Shown here: in pieces, positions 35,301-44,053 of the stretch
Numbering within the stretch: position 1 is the first letter of the stretch
Layout: every line of letters begins with the position of its first letter
Origin: BM520 sp964474455
GTDB lineage: Bacteria; Bacteroidota; Bacteroidia; Bacteroidales; BM520
Direction of reading: 5' to 3'
Assembly (NCBI GenBank): GCA_964474455.1
Contig: CAYYSU010000004.1
Coordinates: forward strand, 22,760 to 86,759
DNA length: 64,000 nucleotides
Position numbers and translations under genes: made by a program
The notes under the pieces: generated by a model
Seen by the model: the letters and a program-made list of their open reading frames with translations, nothing else
What the model was told of the DNA's origin: nothing
Database searches by the model: none

Positions 35301-36250
35301 TCCCATGTGACACCGCCGTCGAATGATCGTGCCATACCTATTGCCGATTCATCCGTTGGCCAGCTGTCGTATATTGCCCATACAGCATATACTTCACCGT
35401 TTGGCCCGGTTTGGATATTTACACCCTGGTTGTGGCTGCCCGCATTAATAGCAGCAGAGATATTCACAGGAGTACTCCAAGATTCACCACCATCGGTGGA
35501 GCGTGATATTTCAATATTATTGTTGTTTGACCCGCCGAAGTCAGTCCAGGAGTTATAAAGGTTTCCTTCATGAGCACTTGAAAGGCTGTTATCGACCCAC
35601 ATATGGTTTTTATCCAGCAGAGAGCCCCATCCGCCGGCAGAATTGGCTACGAGCACTGGCGTCCATGACAGGCCGTTATCATCACTATAGGAGATACCCT
35701 GTCCGCCATTGGAGTGAATAAATCCCACATACATCCTTCCGTTGAGGTCGATGGCTGTTGTGGGGTCACCACTGTTACCGCCACCGGCACCTTCCACAGA
35801 GCCACCCCAGTTAATGCCGGCATCCAGGGAGTAGAAATAGTTAGCACCATATAGGCTGCCCACCGGGTTCTGTGTAGAGTTATTGGATTGCAGGATATGG
35901 TTTTTATCGTTAGGGTTGATAAATACCGAGTTCTCACTCTGGGTACTGTTGGTGGTGGTAACAGGAATGTCAGGGGAGTTTTGCATAACGGCTCTTCCTC
36001 CCATAATCATAGTAGAACGTTTTTTTACGGGAGCCGTCGGAGCATCAGGGGCTACAGGAACAAGGCCTTCAAAAGCCAGTCGACGCCAATAGCTCATATT
36101 ATCTATACGATCATCAACAGTAGCTTTAGCAGGCACCTCAGTATCGGGACGATACATAGTTTTCTTCTTTTTCTTGTTCTGTGCCTGCAGTGTCGGAGCT
36201 GTAAAGGCTATCACTAAAACGAACAAAAATGCAATGCGAAGTAATTTCAT
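32315..36250 (-). CDS. Large secreted Asp-box (sialidase-like) protein with type IX sorting domain
   Basis: A 1311-residue exported protein: signal peptide ending LQA with Gln24. A propeller-like region (about 150-510) follows with at least five Asp boxes of the S-x-D-x-G-x-(T/S)-(W/F) type (SYDDNGLSW, STDGGESW, SFDGGVTW, SDDDGETF, SIDGGQTW). Next come Ig/CARDB-like modules (SVEVNDVNSNNNGQLDYNES and a second copy near 640). Several further beta domains precede a T9SS sorting domain in the last 80 residues (LSVYPNPTNGEVVVYFN, then LADGVYFLNIKTAG). Asp boxes occur in sialidases and other propellers; the catalytic Arg triad and Tyr of sialidases cannot be confirmed by eye. It is probably surface-exposed. 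Confidence 0.85.
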   Translation of the reverse strand: MKLLRIAFLFVLVIAFTAPTLQAQNKKKKKTMYRPDTEVPAKATVDDRIDNMSYWRRLAFEGLVPVAPDAPTAPVKKRSTMIMGGRAVMQNSPDIPVTTTNSTQSENSVFINPNDKNHILQSNNSTQNPVGSLYGANYFYSLDAGINWGGSVEGAGGGNSGDPTTAIDLNGRMYVGFIHSNGGQGISYSDDNGLSWTPVLVANSAGGWGSLLDKNHMWVDNSLSSAHEGNLYNSWTDFGGSNNNNIEISRSTDGGESWSTPVNISAAINAGSHNQGVNIQTGPNGEVYAVWAIYDSWPTDESAIGMARSFDGGVTWDTPRRVISNIRGIRTSETSKNMRVNSFPTMTVDISNGPNSGKIYVSWTNIGVPGVNTGSDMDVYVAISDDDGETFGEPIKVNTDEPGQGKQHYFPWITSDPVNGNLAIIFYDDRNVSSTEVETFCATSIDGGQTWEDFPVSDVAFTPTPIAGLADRYMGDYLGIAARDRMVYPVWPDNRLGYIMSFISPFELGPPPDQPWIIYESVEVNDVNSNNNGQLDYNESATLNITMANIGDTPGYNVDVTIDSENPFITITDDEENFGDIDPEASKTINDAFAVTVAENAPNGESITFTLTAVDANDSTIVSGFSLNIFAPELKAGSMLVDDAAGNNNGRIDAGETVDLIFEVSNPGAYDLDGVMASLISPTSFITLNNDEIEIGTLPVDEIVTVSFSVTADEATPIGTTAEFILHLEGGAYEAERSYIHVIGLILEDWESGDFANFDWEMTGDEGWSLVEDDVYEGMYSAKSDDISDNQTAGIMIDYNVARDDKISFYYKVSSENSYDILKFYIDGSLVGQWSGEVDWSFAEFPVTEGEHNFKWEYSKDVYVTNGDDCAWIDYIVFPPVLSTTAYAGVDIETCELNPVVMDAANATLFDTILWETTGTGTFDDSAALNPTYSPSEEDLDTGMVTLTITAFGPSTTVTDDVVLTINKAPVVAVAENGNVCSNDVYQLEGVEAENYAEVMWNTNGDGIFDDASLLMPVYTPGEMDIQNGQAMLSANFTANEGCENVTADQMLTVNTAPTAMLTGGGTICQGDSLLLTIELTGNAPWIILTDDNKTIEINETPWSAYYTPEETAVYYITSVTDANGCVSEGQGLADITVNPNPVVNLGNDTTICHNHVLTLDAGSDGDTYIWSTGETTQTIAIDSTGVGYSGVKNISVEVTNSFACVTEDMIEVVIENCTGTEDFADVIELSVYPNPTNGEVVVYFNAKERANYSVEVSDSKNAILQVIDLGSIQGQFSKKLDLTNLADGVYFLNIKTAGNNNHLTKIVIQN

Positions 36251-36417
36251 ATTTGTAGATTGTGTTAAATAAACTGTGTTTTATAACATTGTAATTCGTC
36301 GAAACGTAATACTATAAAGTACATTATACGCCATTATGTTCATTTGAAAAATCAAATGAAGCGTAAAAATAGTAAAAGGGACGAAGTATGAGTAGTTTTT
36401 CCTTAAAATCAGGAATA

Positions 36418-37440
36418 TTATTTCTCCGGTTCTGAAATTTCCAGTGTGTGGAGAATAGCTTCCAGTTGCAGTAACTCATCTCGTTTATCCTGCCCCGGGG
36501 CATAAAGGAAGGCGTCGAGATGAACAACACGGTTATTGATTTCATCAACGATAGCATAATGCAAAAACGGGCCACCCATAAAATCCTCTCTTGTTTCCCA
36601 CAACCCGCGAAGTTCTGTTGAATAGACACCATTGAAGTTTGTAGCATAAGAAGCTACAGGAAACTTATCTGTCACCACCTGCATATAGCTTTCGGGAAGG
36701 TCACCAGGGATATGTTCAAAGGTAAGGATATCTCTGAGTTGAATCACGGCACGAGGATCCAGCTGAGTTGTATCTATATAATTTTCTGTATATACGAGGA
36801 TTCCATAATCTACCTTGGGAGTTTTCCGCCACAGCCATACAAAATCAGTGGCATCTTTAGCCACGTAAAATCCTGTGGGAAGTGATAGCGTAAGGCCAAA
36901 TTTTTCATCCAGAAAAAAGGCCATTTTATTATCTTTTTGTTGCTTAAAAAACTTGTTAATTCTGATACGTTCAGCCTCCACAAAGGAATCGTATATGGTA
37001 CTTTTATATTCGTTGAATAATTTTGTGAACTCTTCTTCATTACGCACAGTAATACGGAATATACGTTGTGGCTGAGAGAACTTATTTACAATTTTTTCAA
37101 TCTTCGGATCATTGGAGGTATCTATAATTACCTGCAGCACATTCCTGTGATTCTGGAACATTTTATTCTTATCAAATGTTTGCTGAGTAATATGTGGAGT
37201 AGTATATAGCGGCTCTGTTTGGTTGATGGTGGTGTCGAACTGATTATAATAATTCCTTATCTGTTCGCCAATGGAGCTTTCCCAAACCTTATTACCACAT
37301 ACCACAAGCATTTCGTATGTGGCACCTGAAGATCCAGGTTTTTGCAGTACCTTATCAGCAACATCTTTACCTGCGTTTCCACAGGAAGAGACAACAAACA
37401 TTACAGCAATAAAAGACAGAGGTAAAAGAAGTTTTTTCAT
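36418..37440 (-). CDS. DUF4837 family lipoprotein
   Basis: A 340-residue lipoprotein (lipobox VSSC, Cys20). It contains the DUF4837 features: an early YEMLVVCGNKVWESSIGEQI, a central FGLTLSLPTGFYVAKDATDF block and FMGGPFLHYAIVD near the C terminus. The family is widespread in Bacteroidota and has no known function. It follows the MltD-type transglycosylase by 16 bases, so a role at the envelope or in peptidoglycan turnover is conceivable. Confidence 0.87.
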   Translation of the reverse strand: MKKLLLPLSFIAVMFVVSSCGNAGKDVADKVLQKPGSSGATYEMLVVCGNKVWESSIGEQIRNYYNQFDTTINQTEPLYTTPHITQQTFDKNKMFQNHRNVLQVIIDTSNDPKIEKIVNKFSQPQRIFRITVRNEEEFTKLFNEYKSTIYDSFVEAERIRINKFFKQQKDNKMAFFLDEKFGLTLSLPTGFYVAKDATDFVWLWRKTPKVDYGILVYTENYIDTTQLDPRAVIQLRDILTFEHIPGDLPESYMQVVTDKFPVASYATNFNGVYSTELRGLWETREDFMGGPFLHYAIVDEINNRVVHLDAFLYAPGQDKRDELLQLEAILHTLEISEPEK

Positions 37441-37456
37441 GACGTGTATTTTTATA

Positions 37457-39211
37457 TTAACTCTTTCTGGCTACTTTCAGTTTTTGTCCTGGCTTCAATC
37501 TATGAGCATTGGAGATATTATTCCAAGACCGTATTTGCCCTACAGTAACTTCATATTTTATGGCTATATCCCACAAAGTATCTCCAGACCTCACCGTATG
37601 ATAAACAAAATCGCCGGATACATTATTATCTGAGGATGAACTATTTGAAGATGTTGCTGATATCACCAGTTTCTGACCCGGATGGATTGTGTTTCCTTTA
37701 ATATTATTCCAGGCTTTAAGTTGAGATACCGATATTCCGTTTGAAGAGGCTATTTTTCCCAGGTTATCACCTTTTTTCACAGTATAAGATCCATTTTTTG
37801 CTTTCGCAGATGACGATGATGATGCCGGAGCATCAGCATAATAAGCACCACGCGGATATACAACCAGCCGTTGACCAGGACGGATCATATTACTTCTAAG
37901 GTTATTCCAACTCTTAATCTTCGACACGCTACAGTGGTATTTTTTTGCTATGAGCCCCAGGTTCTCACCACTTCTCACCACATGTATCGTCCTCTCCTGT
38001 GCTTTTTTTATCTGTGCCAACATCTGTTCACGCTCCAAGCCTTTTTCTGTTTTATAATTAAATATCGTCTGTTCATTATTCAGGAAGTCATCCATATAAT
38101 CTACCGGCAGTCTCAGAACATACTCCTTACCATTGGTAGCGGGGATAACATTAAGTTTGTATGCCGGGTTAAGGAATTTCAGGTCTTCAACAGATATTCC
38201 CAACACTTCGTTCACCTGGTCAAAAGCAAGAACATCACGCACCATAACGGTGTCAATTTGTGAGTAATGGTAAAACGTTCCTTCGGGAAAGATATCATAC
38301 TCGCAAGCATAATTCATAACGTAGTTCACAGCAATAAAAGCGGGAACGTAGCCTCTTGTTTCGCGCGGCAGGTAGGGTTGAATAACCCAATAGTTTTTGA
38401 CACCACCGGCTTTGCGTATTGCTCGGTTTACATTTCCTGCTCCACTGTTATATGCTGCCAGTGCCAGTGACCAGCTACCGTACATATTATAAAGATCTGT
38501 CAGATGCTCACAAGCTGCGATGGTGGATTTATAAGGATCGTATCTGTCGTCAACATAAGATGAAACTTTCAGATCATAAACTTTTCCTGTTCCATACATA
38601 AACTGCCACAACCCTTTAGCTCCGGCCCATGAGCCGGCGGTAGGATTCAGGGCACTCTCCACAACAGCGAGGTATTTCAACTCCAGAGGCATGTTGTATC
38701 TGTCAAGAATCTCTTCAAAAAGAGGGAAATAGAGATCTGCTAATCCCATCATCCGGGACGTAAGCATGGGTTTTCTCTCCACATAAACACGAATATATTT
38801 AGCTACATCACGGTTAAACACCAGGTCGATGGGAGTTTCGGCATTAAGAGCTTCAATTCGCCGTGCTACTATTGTATCGTGGAAGGATATTGCTTTTGTT
38901 GGATATAATCGTTCCGCCTGCACAGTATCGCCCATATAATCCAATGGATAGTTGCTGAAGATGGTGCTGTAAGCCAAACTGTCGAGCATTGCCATCACTC
39001 TGCTGTCACGCATTAAAACCAAATCTTCTGTTAACGTGTCCGGTTCTTGTTGTAACGATAAACCCGTAAAAAGGGGTTCATATTCTGGTGCGATATAGGT
39101 TTTTTCAATTATTATCGGTTCGGGAGTTATCTCTGTTGCTTCCGGCGCGGGTGACGGGGCAAATAAAGATCCATAAAACAGAGAAAAAATAAATGTTATC
39201 GATTTAATCAT
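37457..39211 (-). CDS. mltD: Membrane-bound lytic murein transglycosylase D, three LysM repeats
   Basis: Cleaves the peptidoglycan glycan backbone, leaving 1,6-anhydro ends. The 584-residue protein has an N-terminal hydrophobic export segment. A Slt-type catalytic domain spans about 150-300 (catalytic Glu in AVVESALNP, then GAKGLWQFM and AAYNSGAGNVNRAI). Three LysM peptidoglycan-binding repeats follow (starting near HVVRSGENLG, YTVKKGDNLG, HTVRSGDTLW), the last at the very C terminus. A Ser-rich linker separates repeats. A TAnnTTTG box lies at 39257-39264. Confidence 0.95.
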   Translation of the reverse strand: MIKSITFIFSLFYGSLFAPSPAPEATEITPEPIIIEKTYIAPEYEPLFTGLSLQQEPDTLTEDLVLMRDSRVMAMLDSLAYSTIFSNYPLDYMGDTVQAERLYPTKAISFHDTIVARRIEALNAETPIDLVFNRDVAKYIRVYVERKPMLTSRMMGLADLYFPLFEEILDRYNMPLELKYLAVVESALNPTAGSWAGAKGLWQFMYGTGKVYDLKVSSYVDDRYDPYKSTIAACEHLTDLYNMYGSWSLALAAYNSGAGNVNRAIRKAGGVKNYWVIQPYLPRETRGYVPAFIAVNYVMNYACEYDIFPEGTFYHYSQIDTVMVRDVLAFDQVNEVLGISVEDLKFLNPAYKLNVIPATNGKEYVLRLPVDYMDDFLNNEQTIFNYKTEKGLEREQMLAQIKKAQERTIHVVRSGENLGLIAKKYHCSVSKIKSWNNLRSNMIRPGQRLVVYPRGAYYADAPASSSSSAKAKNGSYTVKKGDNLGKIASSNGISVSQLKAWNNIKGNTIHPGQKLVISATSSNSSSSDNNVSGDFVYHTVRSGDTLWDIAIKYEVTVGQIRSWNNISNAHRLKPGQKLKVARKS

Positions 39212-39256
39212 ATTTTTTTAGTCTTTCACAATATTCTGCACTACAATTCTACTTTA

Positions 39257-39264
39257 CAAATTTA
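39257..39264 (-). promoter_or_regulatory. -7 box (TAAATTTG) of mltD
   Basis: Minus-strand TAnnTTTG match 45 bases before the mltD start, in the divergent region shared with ileS. Confidence 0.5.
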
Positions 39265-39380
39265 CATAATTGTATCATACTACTGCATAACAATTTCATA
39301 TTAGAATTATTAAGCATGGAACATTCGGCACATCAGACTGATAGAGCCACCATACACCTTGTAAGTTCAATCTTTTTTAA

Positions 39381-39388
39381 TACTTTTG
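39381..39388 (+). promoter_or_regulatory. -7 box (TACTTTTG) of the ileS operon
   Basis: Exact TAnnTTTG match 40 bases before the ileS ATG. Confidence 0.6.
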
Positions 39389-39428
39389 CACCTCAATTTG
39401 GATTTGGTATATAAAGCAAAGATCAAAA

Positions 39429-42400
39429 ATGAGTAAATATCCTGATTATAAACGACTTAACCTGCCTCAAACAGGCATAGATATTCAAGAATTCTGGAAA
39501 AAGCATAATACATTCCATAAATCTCTGGAAAAAACTTCAAGCAAGGAGCCTTTTATATTCTTTGAGGGTCCTCCTTCGGCCAATGGTATGCCGGGGATAC
39601 ATCATATGATGGCACGAACCATCAAAGATATCTTCTGTAGATATAAAACTCTCAAAGGTTATTACGTTAATCGTAAAGCCGGTTGGGATACTCACGGTTT
39701 ACCTGTAGAGATGGGCGTAGAGAAAAAACTGGGTATCACAAAAGAAGATATCGGAAAAACTATCACTGTGGCGGAATACAATGCTGCCTGCCGTAAAGAG
39801 GTGATGAGATATAAAGATGAATGGGACAAGCTAACCGAACAAATGGGCTACTGGGTTGACCTCGACGATCCATATATCACATTCGAAAACAAATATATTG
39901 AAACACTGTGGTATCTGCTCAAAGAGCTTTATAAAAAAGATCTCCTTTATAAAGGATATACCATCCAGCCATATTCACCTGCCGCAGGTACTGGTCTCTC
40001 TACTCACGAACTCAACCAGCCCGGATGCTACCGTGATGTTAAAGACACTACCGTTACAGCTCAATTCGAAGTTGTAAGAGATAAACATTCAGAATTTCTG
40101 TTTGAAAATGCTCACGGTACTGTTGCTCTCCTGGCCTGGACAACAACGCCATGGACACTGCCATCAAACACCGCCCTGGCCGTTGGTGATAAGATAAAAT
40201 ATGTTGCCGTTAAAACCTTCAACCAGTACACCGGCAAACCCATAACTGTTATTCTGGCGAAGGATCTTATGAATGCTCACTTCAATCCCAAGCATGCGGA
40301 TCTGGCACTGGAAGATTACAAAGAGGGAGATAAGAAAATTCCCTTCCTTGTTGATAAAGAGATTACAGGAAAAGACCTTGTGGGCATACGTTATGAGCAG
40401 CTTATGCCATGGATTAAGCCCGACGGTGACGCTTTCCGTGTTATTAGCGGCGACTATGTTACCACAGAGGATGGCACAGGTATCGTGCACATTGCGCCTA
40501 CCTTTGGTGCTGATGACAAACGTGTTGCTCTAACGGCAGGCATCGCACCGCTCATCCTTATCGATAATGAGGAGCGGCTGCGTCCCATGGTTGATTTACG
40601 TGGACGTTTCTATACCATCGATGAGCTTGACAAAGATTTCGTAAAGAATTTTGTGGATACGGAAGCTTACGGTAAATATGCGGGGAGATTCGTTAAAAAT
40701 GATTATGACCCTGAGCTTACTGAAAAAGATATGTCTCTTGATGTGGATCTTGCAGTGATGCTCAAATATGAAAATAAGGCCTTCAAAGTAGAGAAGCATA
40801 CGCACAACTATCCTCATTGCTGGAGAACAGACAAGCCCATACTCTATTATCCGCTTGATTCATGGTTCATAAGATCTACTGCTGCCAAAGACAAGATGAT
40901 TGCCTTTAACAAGACCATCAACTGGAAACCGGAAGCAACGGGCACGGGACGTTTCGGCAACTGGCTGGAAAACCTGCAGGATTGGAACCTAAGTCGCTCA
41001 CGTTTTTGGGGTACGCCACTTCCAATCTGGAGATCGGAAGATGGAAAAGAGGAGATATGCATAGGTTCTGTGGAAGAGCTATACCAAGAGATAGAGAAAG
41101 CTGTAAAGGCCGGCCTTGTGGAGAAAAATCCCATCGCTGACTTCAAGCCCGGTGATTTTAGTACTGACAATTACAATAAAATAGACCTACATCGTCCGTA
41201 CATGGATGACATAGTGCTGATTTCTGATTCGGGTATGCCAATGCATCGTGAGATAGACCTTATTGATGTATGGTTCGACTCGGGAGCGATGCCTTATGCC
41301 CAGTATCACTATCCGTTTGAAAACAAGGATAACCTCGACAGTTACTTCCCTGCAGATTTCATTGCTGAGGGCGTAGATCAAACGCGCGGTTGGTTTTATA
41401 CGCTACATGCCATTGCTACCATGGCCTTCGACTCCCCGGCATACAAAACCTGCGTCAGTAATGGCTTGGTGCTTGACAAAAAGGGCAACAAGATGTCCAA
41501 GCGTCTTGGCAATGCTGTAGATCCTTTTGAGACCATTGCAAAATATGGCCCCGATGCTACCCGCTGGTATATGATCACCAACGCACAGCCTTGGGACAAT
41601 CTAAAATTCGACCTTGAAGGTATCGCCGAAGTGCAGCGAAAATTCTTTGGTACACTCTACAATACGTACTCCTTCTTTGCTCTTTACGCCAACATCGACG
41701 GCTTCGAGTACAAAGAGGCAGAAATCGCCGCTGAGGAGCGTCCGGAGATTGACCGTTGGATTCTTTCGGAGCTGAACTCTCTTGTTAAGTTCACTGATAA
41801 ATCATATAATGACTACGAGCCCACACGGGCAGGCCGCGCCATAAGTACCTTCGTAAGCGACCACCTATCCAACTGGTTCGTTCGTCTCTCCAGAAGAAGA
41901 TTCTGGAAAGGTGATTACTCAACAGATAAGATCTCTGCATACCAAACTCTCTACACCTGCATAGAGACAGTAGCTCGTATCATGGCACCGATAGCTCCTT
42001 TCTTTGCTGAGCGTCTATTCCTGGATCTTAACGGCGCTACCGGAAAAATCAAAGCCGAATCTGTTCATCTCACAGACTTTCCCGTTGCCAACGAATCTCT
42101 TATCGACAAAAAACTGGAAGAGCGCATGCAGCTGGCACAGCAGATAAGCTCAATGGTACTCTCTCTGAGGAAAAAAACAAACCTGCGTGTACGTCAGCCC
42201 TTGGCAAAAATCATGATCCCCGTTATAGGAGAAGATTTCACACAACAGGTTGACAAGGTGAAGAACCTTATCCTCTCGGAAGTAAACATCAAAGAGATTG
42301 AATACCTCACAGAGTCAGGTATCCTGGTAAAAAAGATAAAACCAAACTTTAAGGCTCTTGGCCCTAAGTATGGTAAAATGATGAAGCAGATCAGCGGTGT

Positions 42401-42857
42401 TGTGGCCGGATTTACTCAGGAAGATATCAATGAACTGGAAGCTAACGAACAGAAAGTTATTGAGGTTAATAATGAGGCTATCACACTTACCACTGCAGAT
42501 GTGGAAATTTCCACTGAGGATATCCCGGGATGGGTTGTGGCAAATGATGGCAATCTCACCGTGGCACTGGATATTACTCTCGATGAGGAACTTCGCAATG
42601 AAGGTCATGCTCGTGAGTTGGTAAATAAAATCCAGAATATACGTAAAGAGAGCAACTTTGATGTTATTGATAATATTGTTGTGACTCTTGAACGCAAGGG
42701 TAACTTAGAGGATATTGTTAAAACAAATTTTGACTATATTTGTGCTGAAACCCTGACGCAAGAATTATTATTTGTAGACTCTTTGTCAGAAGATGACTCC
42801 ATAGAGATTGACTTAACAGAGGGATTAGTTACCCACATTACAATAAAAAAGAAATAA
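39429..42857 (+). CDS. ileS: Isoleucyl-tRNA synthetase
   Basis: Class Ia synthetase charging tRNA-Ile, with an editing domain that removes mischarged valine. At 1142 residues it is longer than the Escherichia coli form. The HIGH region reads PPSANGMPGIHHMMA and the KMSKS loop is intact (KGNKMSKRLGNAVDP). The editing domain includes AWTTTPWTLPSNTALAVG and the DGTGIVHIAPTFGADD block. The GIHH variant and the length suggest the long, eukaryote-like class of IleRS, an inference. It opens an ileS, DksA-like, lspA operon typical of Bacteroidota. Confidence 0.97.
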   Translation: MSKYPDYKRLNLPQTGIDIQEFWKKHNTFHKSLEKTSSKEPFIFFEGPPSANGMPGIHHMMARTIKDIFCRYKTLKGYYVNRKAGWDTHGLPVEMGVEKKLGITKEDIGKTITVAEYNAACRKEVMRYKDEWDKLTEQMGYWVDLDDPYITFENKYIETLWYLLKELYKKDLLYKGYTIQPYSPAAGTGLSTHELNQPGCYRDVKDTTVTAQFEVVRDKHSEFLFENAHGTVALLAWTTTPWTLPSNTALAVGDKIKYVAVKTFNQYTGKPITVILAKDLMNAHFNPKHADLALEDYKEGDKKIPFLVDKEITGKDLVGIRYEQLMPWIKPDGDAFRVISGDYVTTEDGTGIVHIAPTFGADDKRVALTAGIAPLILIDNEERLRPMVDLRGRFYTIDELDKDFVKNFVDTEAYGKYAGRFVKNDYDPELTEKDMSLDVDLAVMLKYENKAFKVEKHTHNYPHCWRTDKPILYYPLDSWFIRSTAAKDKMIAFNKTINWKPEATGTGRFGNWLENLQDWNLSRSRFWGTPLPIWRSEDGKEEICIGSVEELYQEIEKAVKAGLVEKNPIADFKPGDFSTDNYNKIDLHRPYMDDIVLISDSGMPMHREIDLIDVWFDSGAMPYAQYHYPFENKDNLDSYFPADFIAEGVDQTRGWFYTLHAIATMAFDSPAYKTCVSNGLVLDKKGNKMSKRLGNAVDPFETIAKYGPDATRWYMITNAQPWDNLKFDLEGIAEVQRKFFGTLYNTYSFFALYANIDGFEYKEAEIAAEERPEIDRWILSELNSLVKFTDKSYNDYEPTRAGRAISTFVSDHLSNWFVRLSRRRFWKGDYSTDKISAYQTLYTCIETVARIMAPIAPFFAERLFLDLNGATGKIKAESVHLTDFPVANESLIDKKLEERMQLAQQISSMVLSLRKKTNLRVRQPLAKIMIPVIGEDFTQQVDKVKNLILSEVNIKEIEYLTESGILVKKIKPNFKALGPKYGKMMKQISGVVAGFTQEDINELEANEQKVIEVNNEAITLTTADVEISTEDIPGWVVANDGNLTVALDITLDEELRNEGHARELVNKIQNIRKESNFDVIDNIVVTLERKGNLEDIVKTNFDYICAETLTQELLFVDSLSEDDSIEIDLTEGLVTHITIKKK

Positions 42858-42861
42858 TAAC

Positions 42862-42881
42862 CTCGAAAATACGTTTTCGAG
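42862..42881 (+). promoter_or_regulatory. Perfect hairpin between ileS and the DksA-like gene
   Basis: CTCGAAAA (42862-42869) pairs exactly with TTTTCGAG (42874-42881) around a TACG loop. It lies 4 bases after the ileS stop and 10 bases before the next ATG. There is no T run, so it is more likely an mRNA stability, processing or partial-attenuation element than a terminator. Confidence 0.55.
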
Positions 42882-42891
42882 ATAAATAATA

Positions 42892-43317
42892 ATGGATATG
42901 GCAAAAGAAGCAACAAACGAAAAACTTCGCTATAGCGATGAGGAGCTGGAGGAGTTTCGCCAGATAATCCTTGAAAAACTTGAGAATGCTCAGAATGACC
43001 TCAAGTTACTTCAGGAAGCTTACACTCAGAGTGATGTTCATGGAACTAATGACACATCTCCTACATTTAAGGTTCTGGAAGAAGGTAATGCTGTGCTTAG
43101 TAAAGAGGAGAATAGTCGATTGGCAGCACGTCAACAGAAATTTATTCAGAGCCTTGAAAATGCACTTATTCGCATCCAAAATAAAACCTACGGCGTATGC
43201 CGTGAAACAGGTAGGCTAATTCCTAAAGAGCGCTTGAAGAGTGTTCCTCATGCTACATTGAGTATTGAGGCTAAGATGGAACAAAACAAGTTTGAAAAAC
43301 GAAACAACAGGAAATAG
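42892..43317 (+). CDS. TraR/DksA family protein lacking the zinc-finger cysteines
   Basis: A 141-residue protein with an N-terminal coiled coil (about 15-100; EELEEFRQIILEKLENAQND) and a DksA-like C-terminal block YGVCRETGRLIPKERLKSVP. Canonical DksA has four zinc-binding cysteines; here only the first remains (Cys at GVC), while CxxC partners are replaced (RETG, HATLSIE). This form is usual in Bacteroidota. DksA-type proteins enter the RNA polymerase secondary channel and tune transcription with ppGpp; that role is inferred. An alternative start is the Met at 42898. A perfect hairpin lies just upstream. Confidence 0.88.
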   Translation: MDMAKEATNEKLRYSDEELEEFRQIILEKLENAQNDLKLLQEAYTQSDVHGTNDTSPTFKVLEEGNAVLSKEENSRLAARQQKFIQSLENALIRIQNKTYGVCRETGRLIPKERLKSVPHATLSIEAKMEQNKFEKRNNRK

Positions 43318-43322
43318 CAGTA

Positions 43323-43931
43323 ATGCTGAAGTTTCTCAAAAAACCCTTTTGGATCGTAAGCCTAATAGTAGCTGTTGACCAGTTTACAAAGATTCTGGTT
43401 AAGACAACTATGTATGTAGGTCAGGAATACCAATATCTCGGTGAGTGGGCACGCATCCACTTCATTGAAAATAATGGCATGGCTTTCGGGATGGAGTTTG
43501 CCGGTGATACCGGCAAGATAATACTGACGCTATTCCGATTGGTAGCAGTAGTAGCCCTTGCTTTATACATGAGGCATATCAATCGCACCAGGCCAAATAC
43601 GCTTTTCATAATATTCCTCTCCATGATATGTGCCGGGGCACTTGGGAATATCATTGATAGTGTTTTCTATGGCGTTCTCTTTAGTGAAAGTACGCCCTAT
43701 GAAGTAGCTACATTTTTACCCGAAGCTGGTGGATATGCATCGGTGCTGCATGGAAAAGTTGTTGACATGCTATACTTCCCAATAATTAAAGGCTTTTGGC
43801 CGGAATGGATGCCATGGTTCGGAGGCCGGTATTTTGAATTCTTCCGCCCTATCTTCAATATTGCCGACAGTGCCATCACCATTGGTGTTTTTGGACTAAT
43901 CATTTTTCAAAAAAGATTCTTTAAAGAGTAA
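43323..43931 (+). CDS. lspA: Lipoprotein signal peptidase
   Basis: Inner-membrane aspartyl peptidase that cleaves prolipoproteins before the lipidated Cys; it would mature the many lipoproteins of this window. The 202-residue protein has four membrane helices and both catalytic aspartates, in GNIIDSVFYG and FNIADSAITIG. The conserved substrate-groove segment NNGMAFGM is present. A longer loop between helices 3 and 4 (about 120-160) accounts for the extra length over the Escherichia coli enzyme and is common in Bacteroidota. It lies 5 bases after the DksA-like gene and ends before a strong terminator. Confidence 0.95.
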   Translation: MLKFLKKPFWIVSLIVAVDQFTKILVKTTMYVGQEYQYLGEWARIHFIENNGMAFGMEFAGDTGKIILTLFRLVAVVALALYMRHINRTRPNTLFIIFLSMICAGALGNIIDSVFYGVLFSESTPYEVATFLPEAGGYASVLHGKVVDMLYFPIIKGFWPEWMPWFGGRYFEFFRPIFNIADSAITIGVFGLIIFQKRFFKE

Positions 43932-43950
43932 TACACATATCCATATTGAC

Positions 43951-43981
43951 AAAAGGCCGAAAAAATATCCGGCCTTTTTTT
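43951..43981 (+). terminator. Terminator of the ileS-lspA operon
   Basis: AAAAGGCCG (43951-43959) pairs with CGGCCTTTT (43970-43978), followed by further T. It lies 19 bases after the lspA stop. Confidence 0.9.
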
Positions 43982-44053
43982 GTCATCTTTAAGTTATTTA
44001 TAATTATTCTATTCATATTCTGTATCTTTACCATTACAAAGAACCAGAAACGT

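Noticed and set aside
35888..36217. Long plus-strand frames opposite the Asp-box protein
   Set aside because: They are antisense to a long, clearly coding gene with signal peptide and repeats; composition is not protein-like.
43946..44053. A longer N terminus for the hybrid kinase starting at 43946
   Set aside because: The lspA terminator hairpin and T run occupy 43951-43981, so transcripts would not include this start; the ATG at 44054 gives a normal two-helix membrane anchor.
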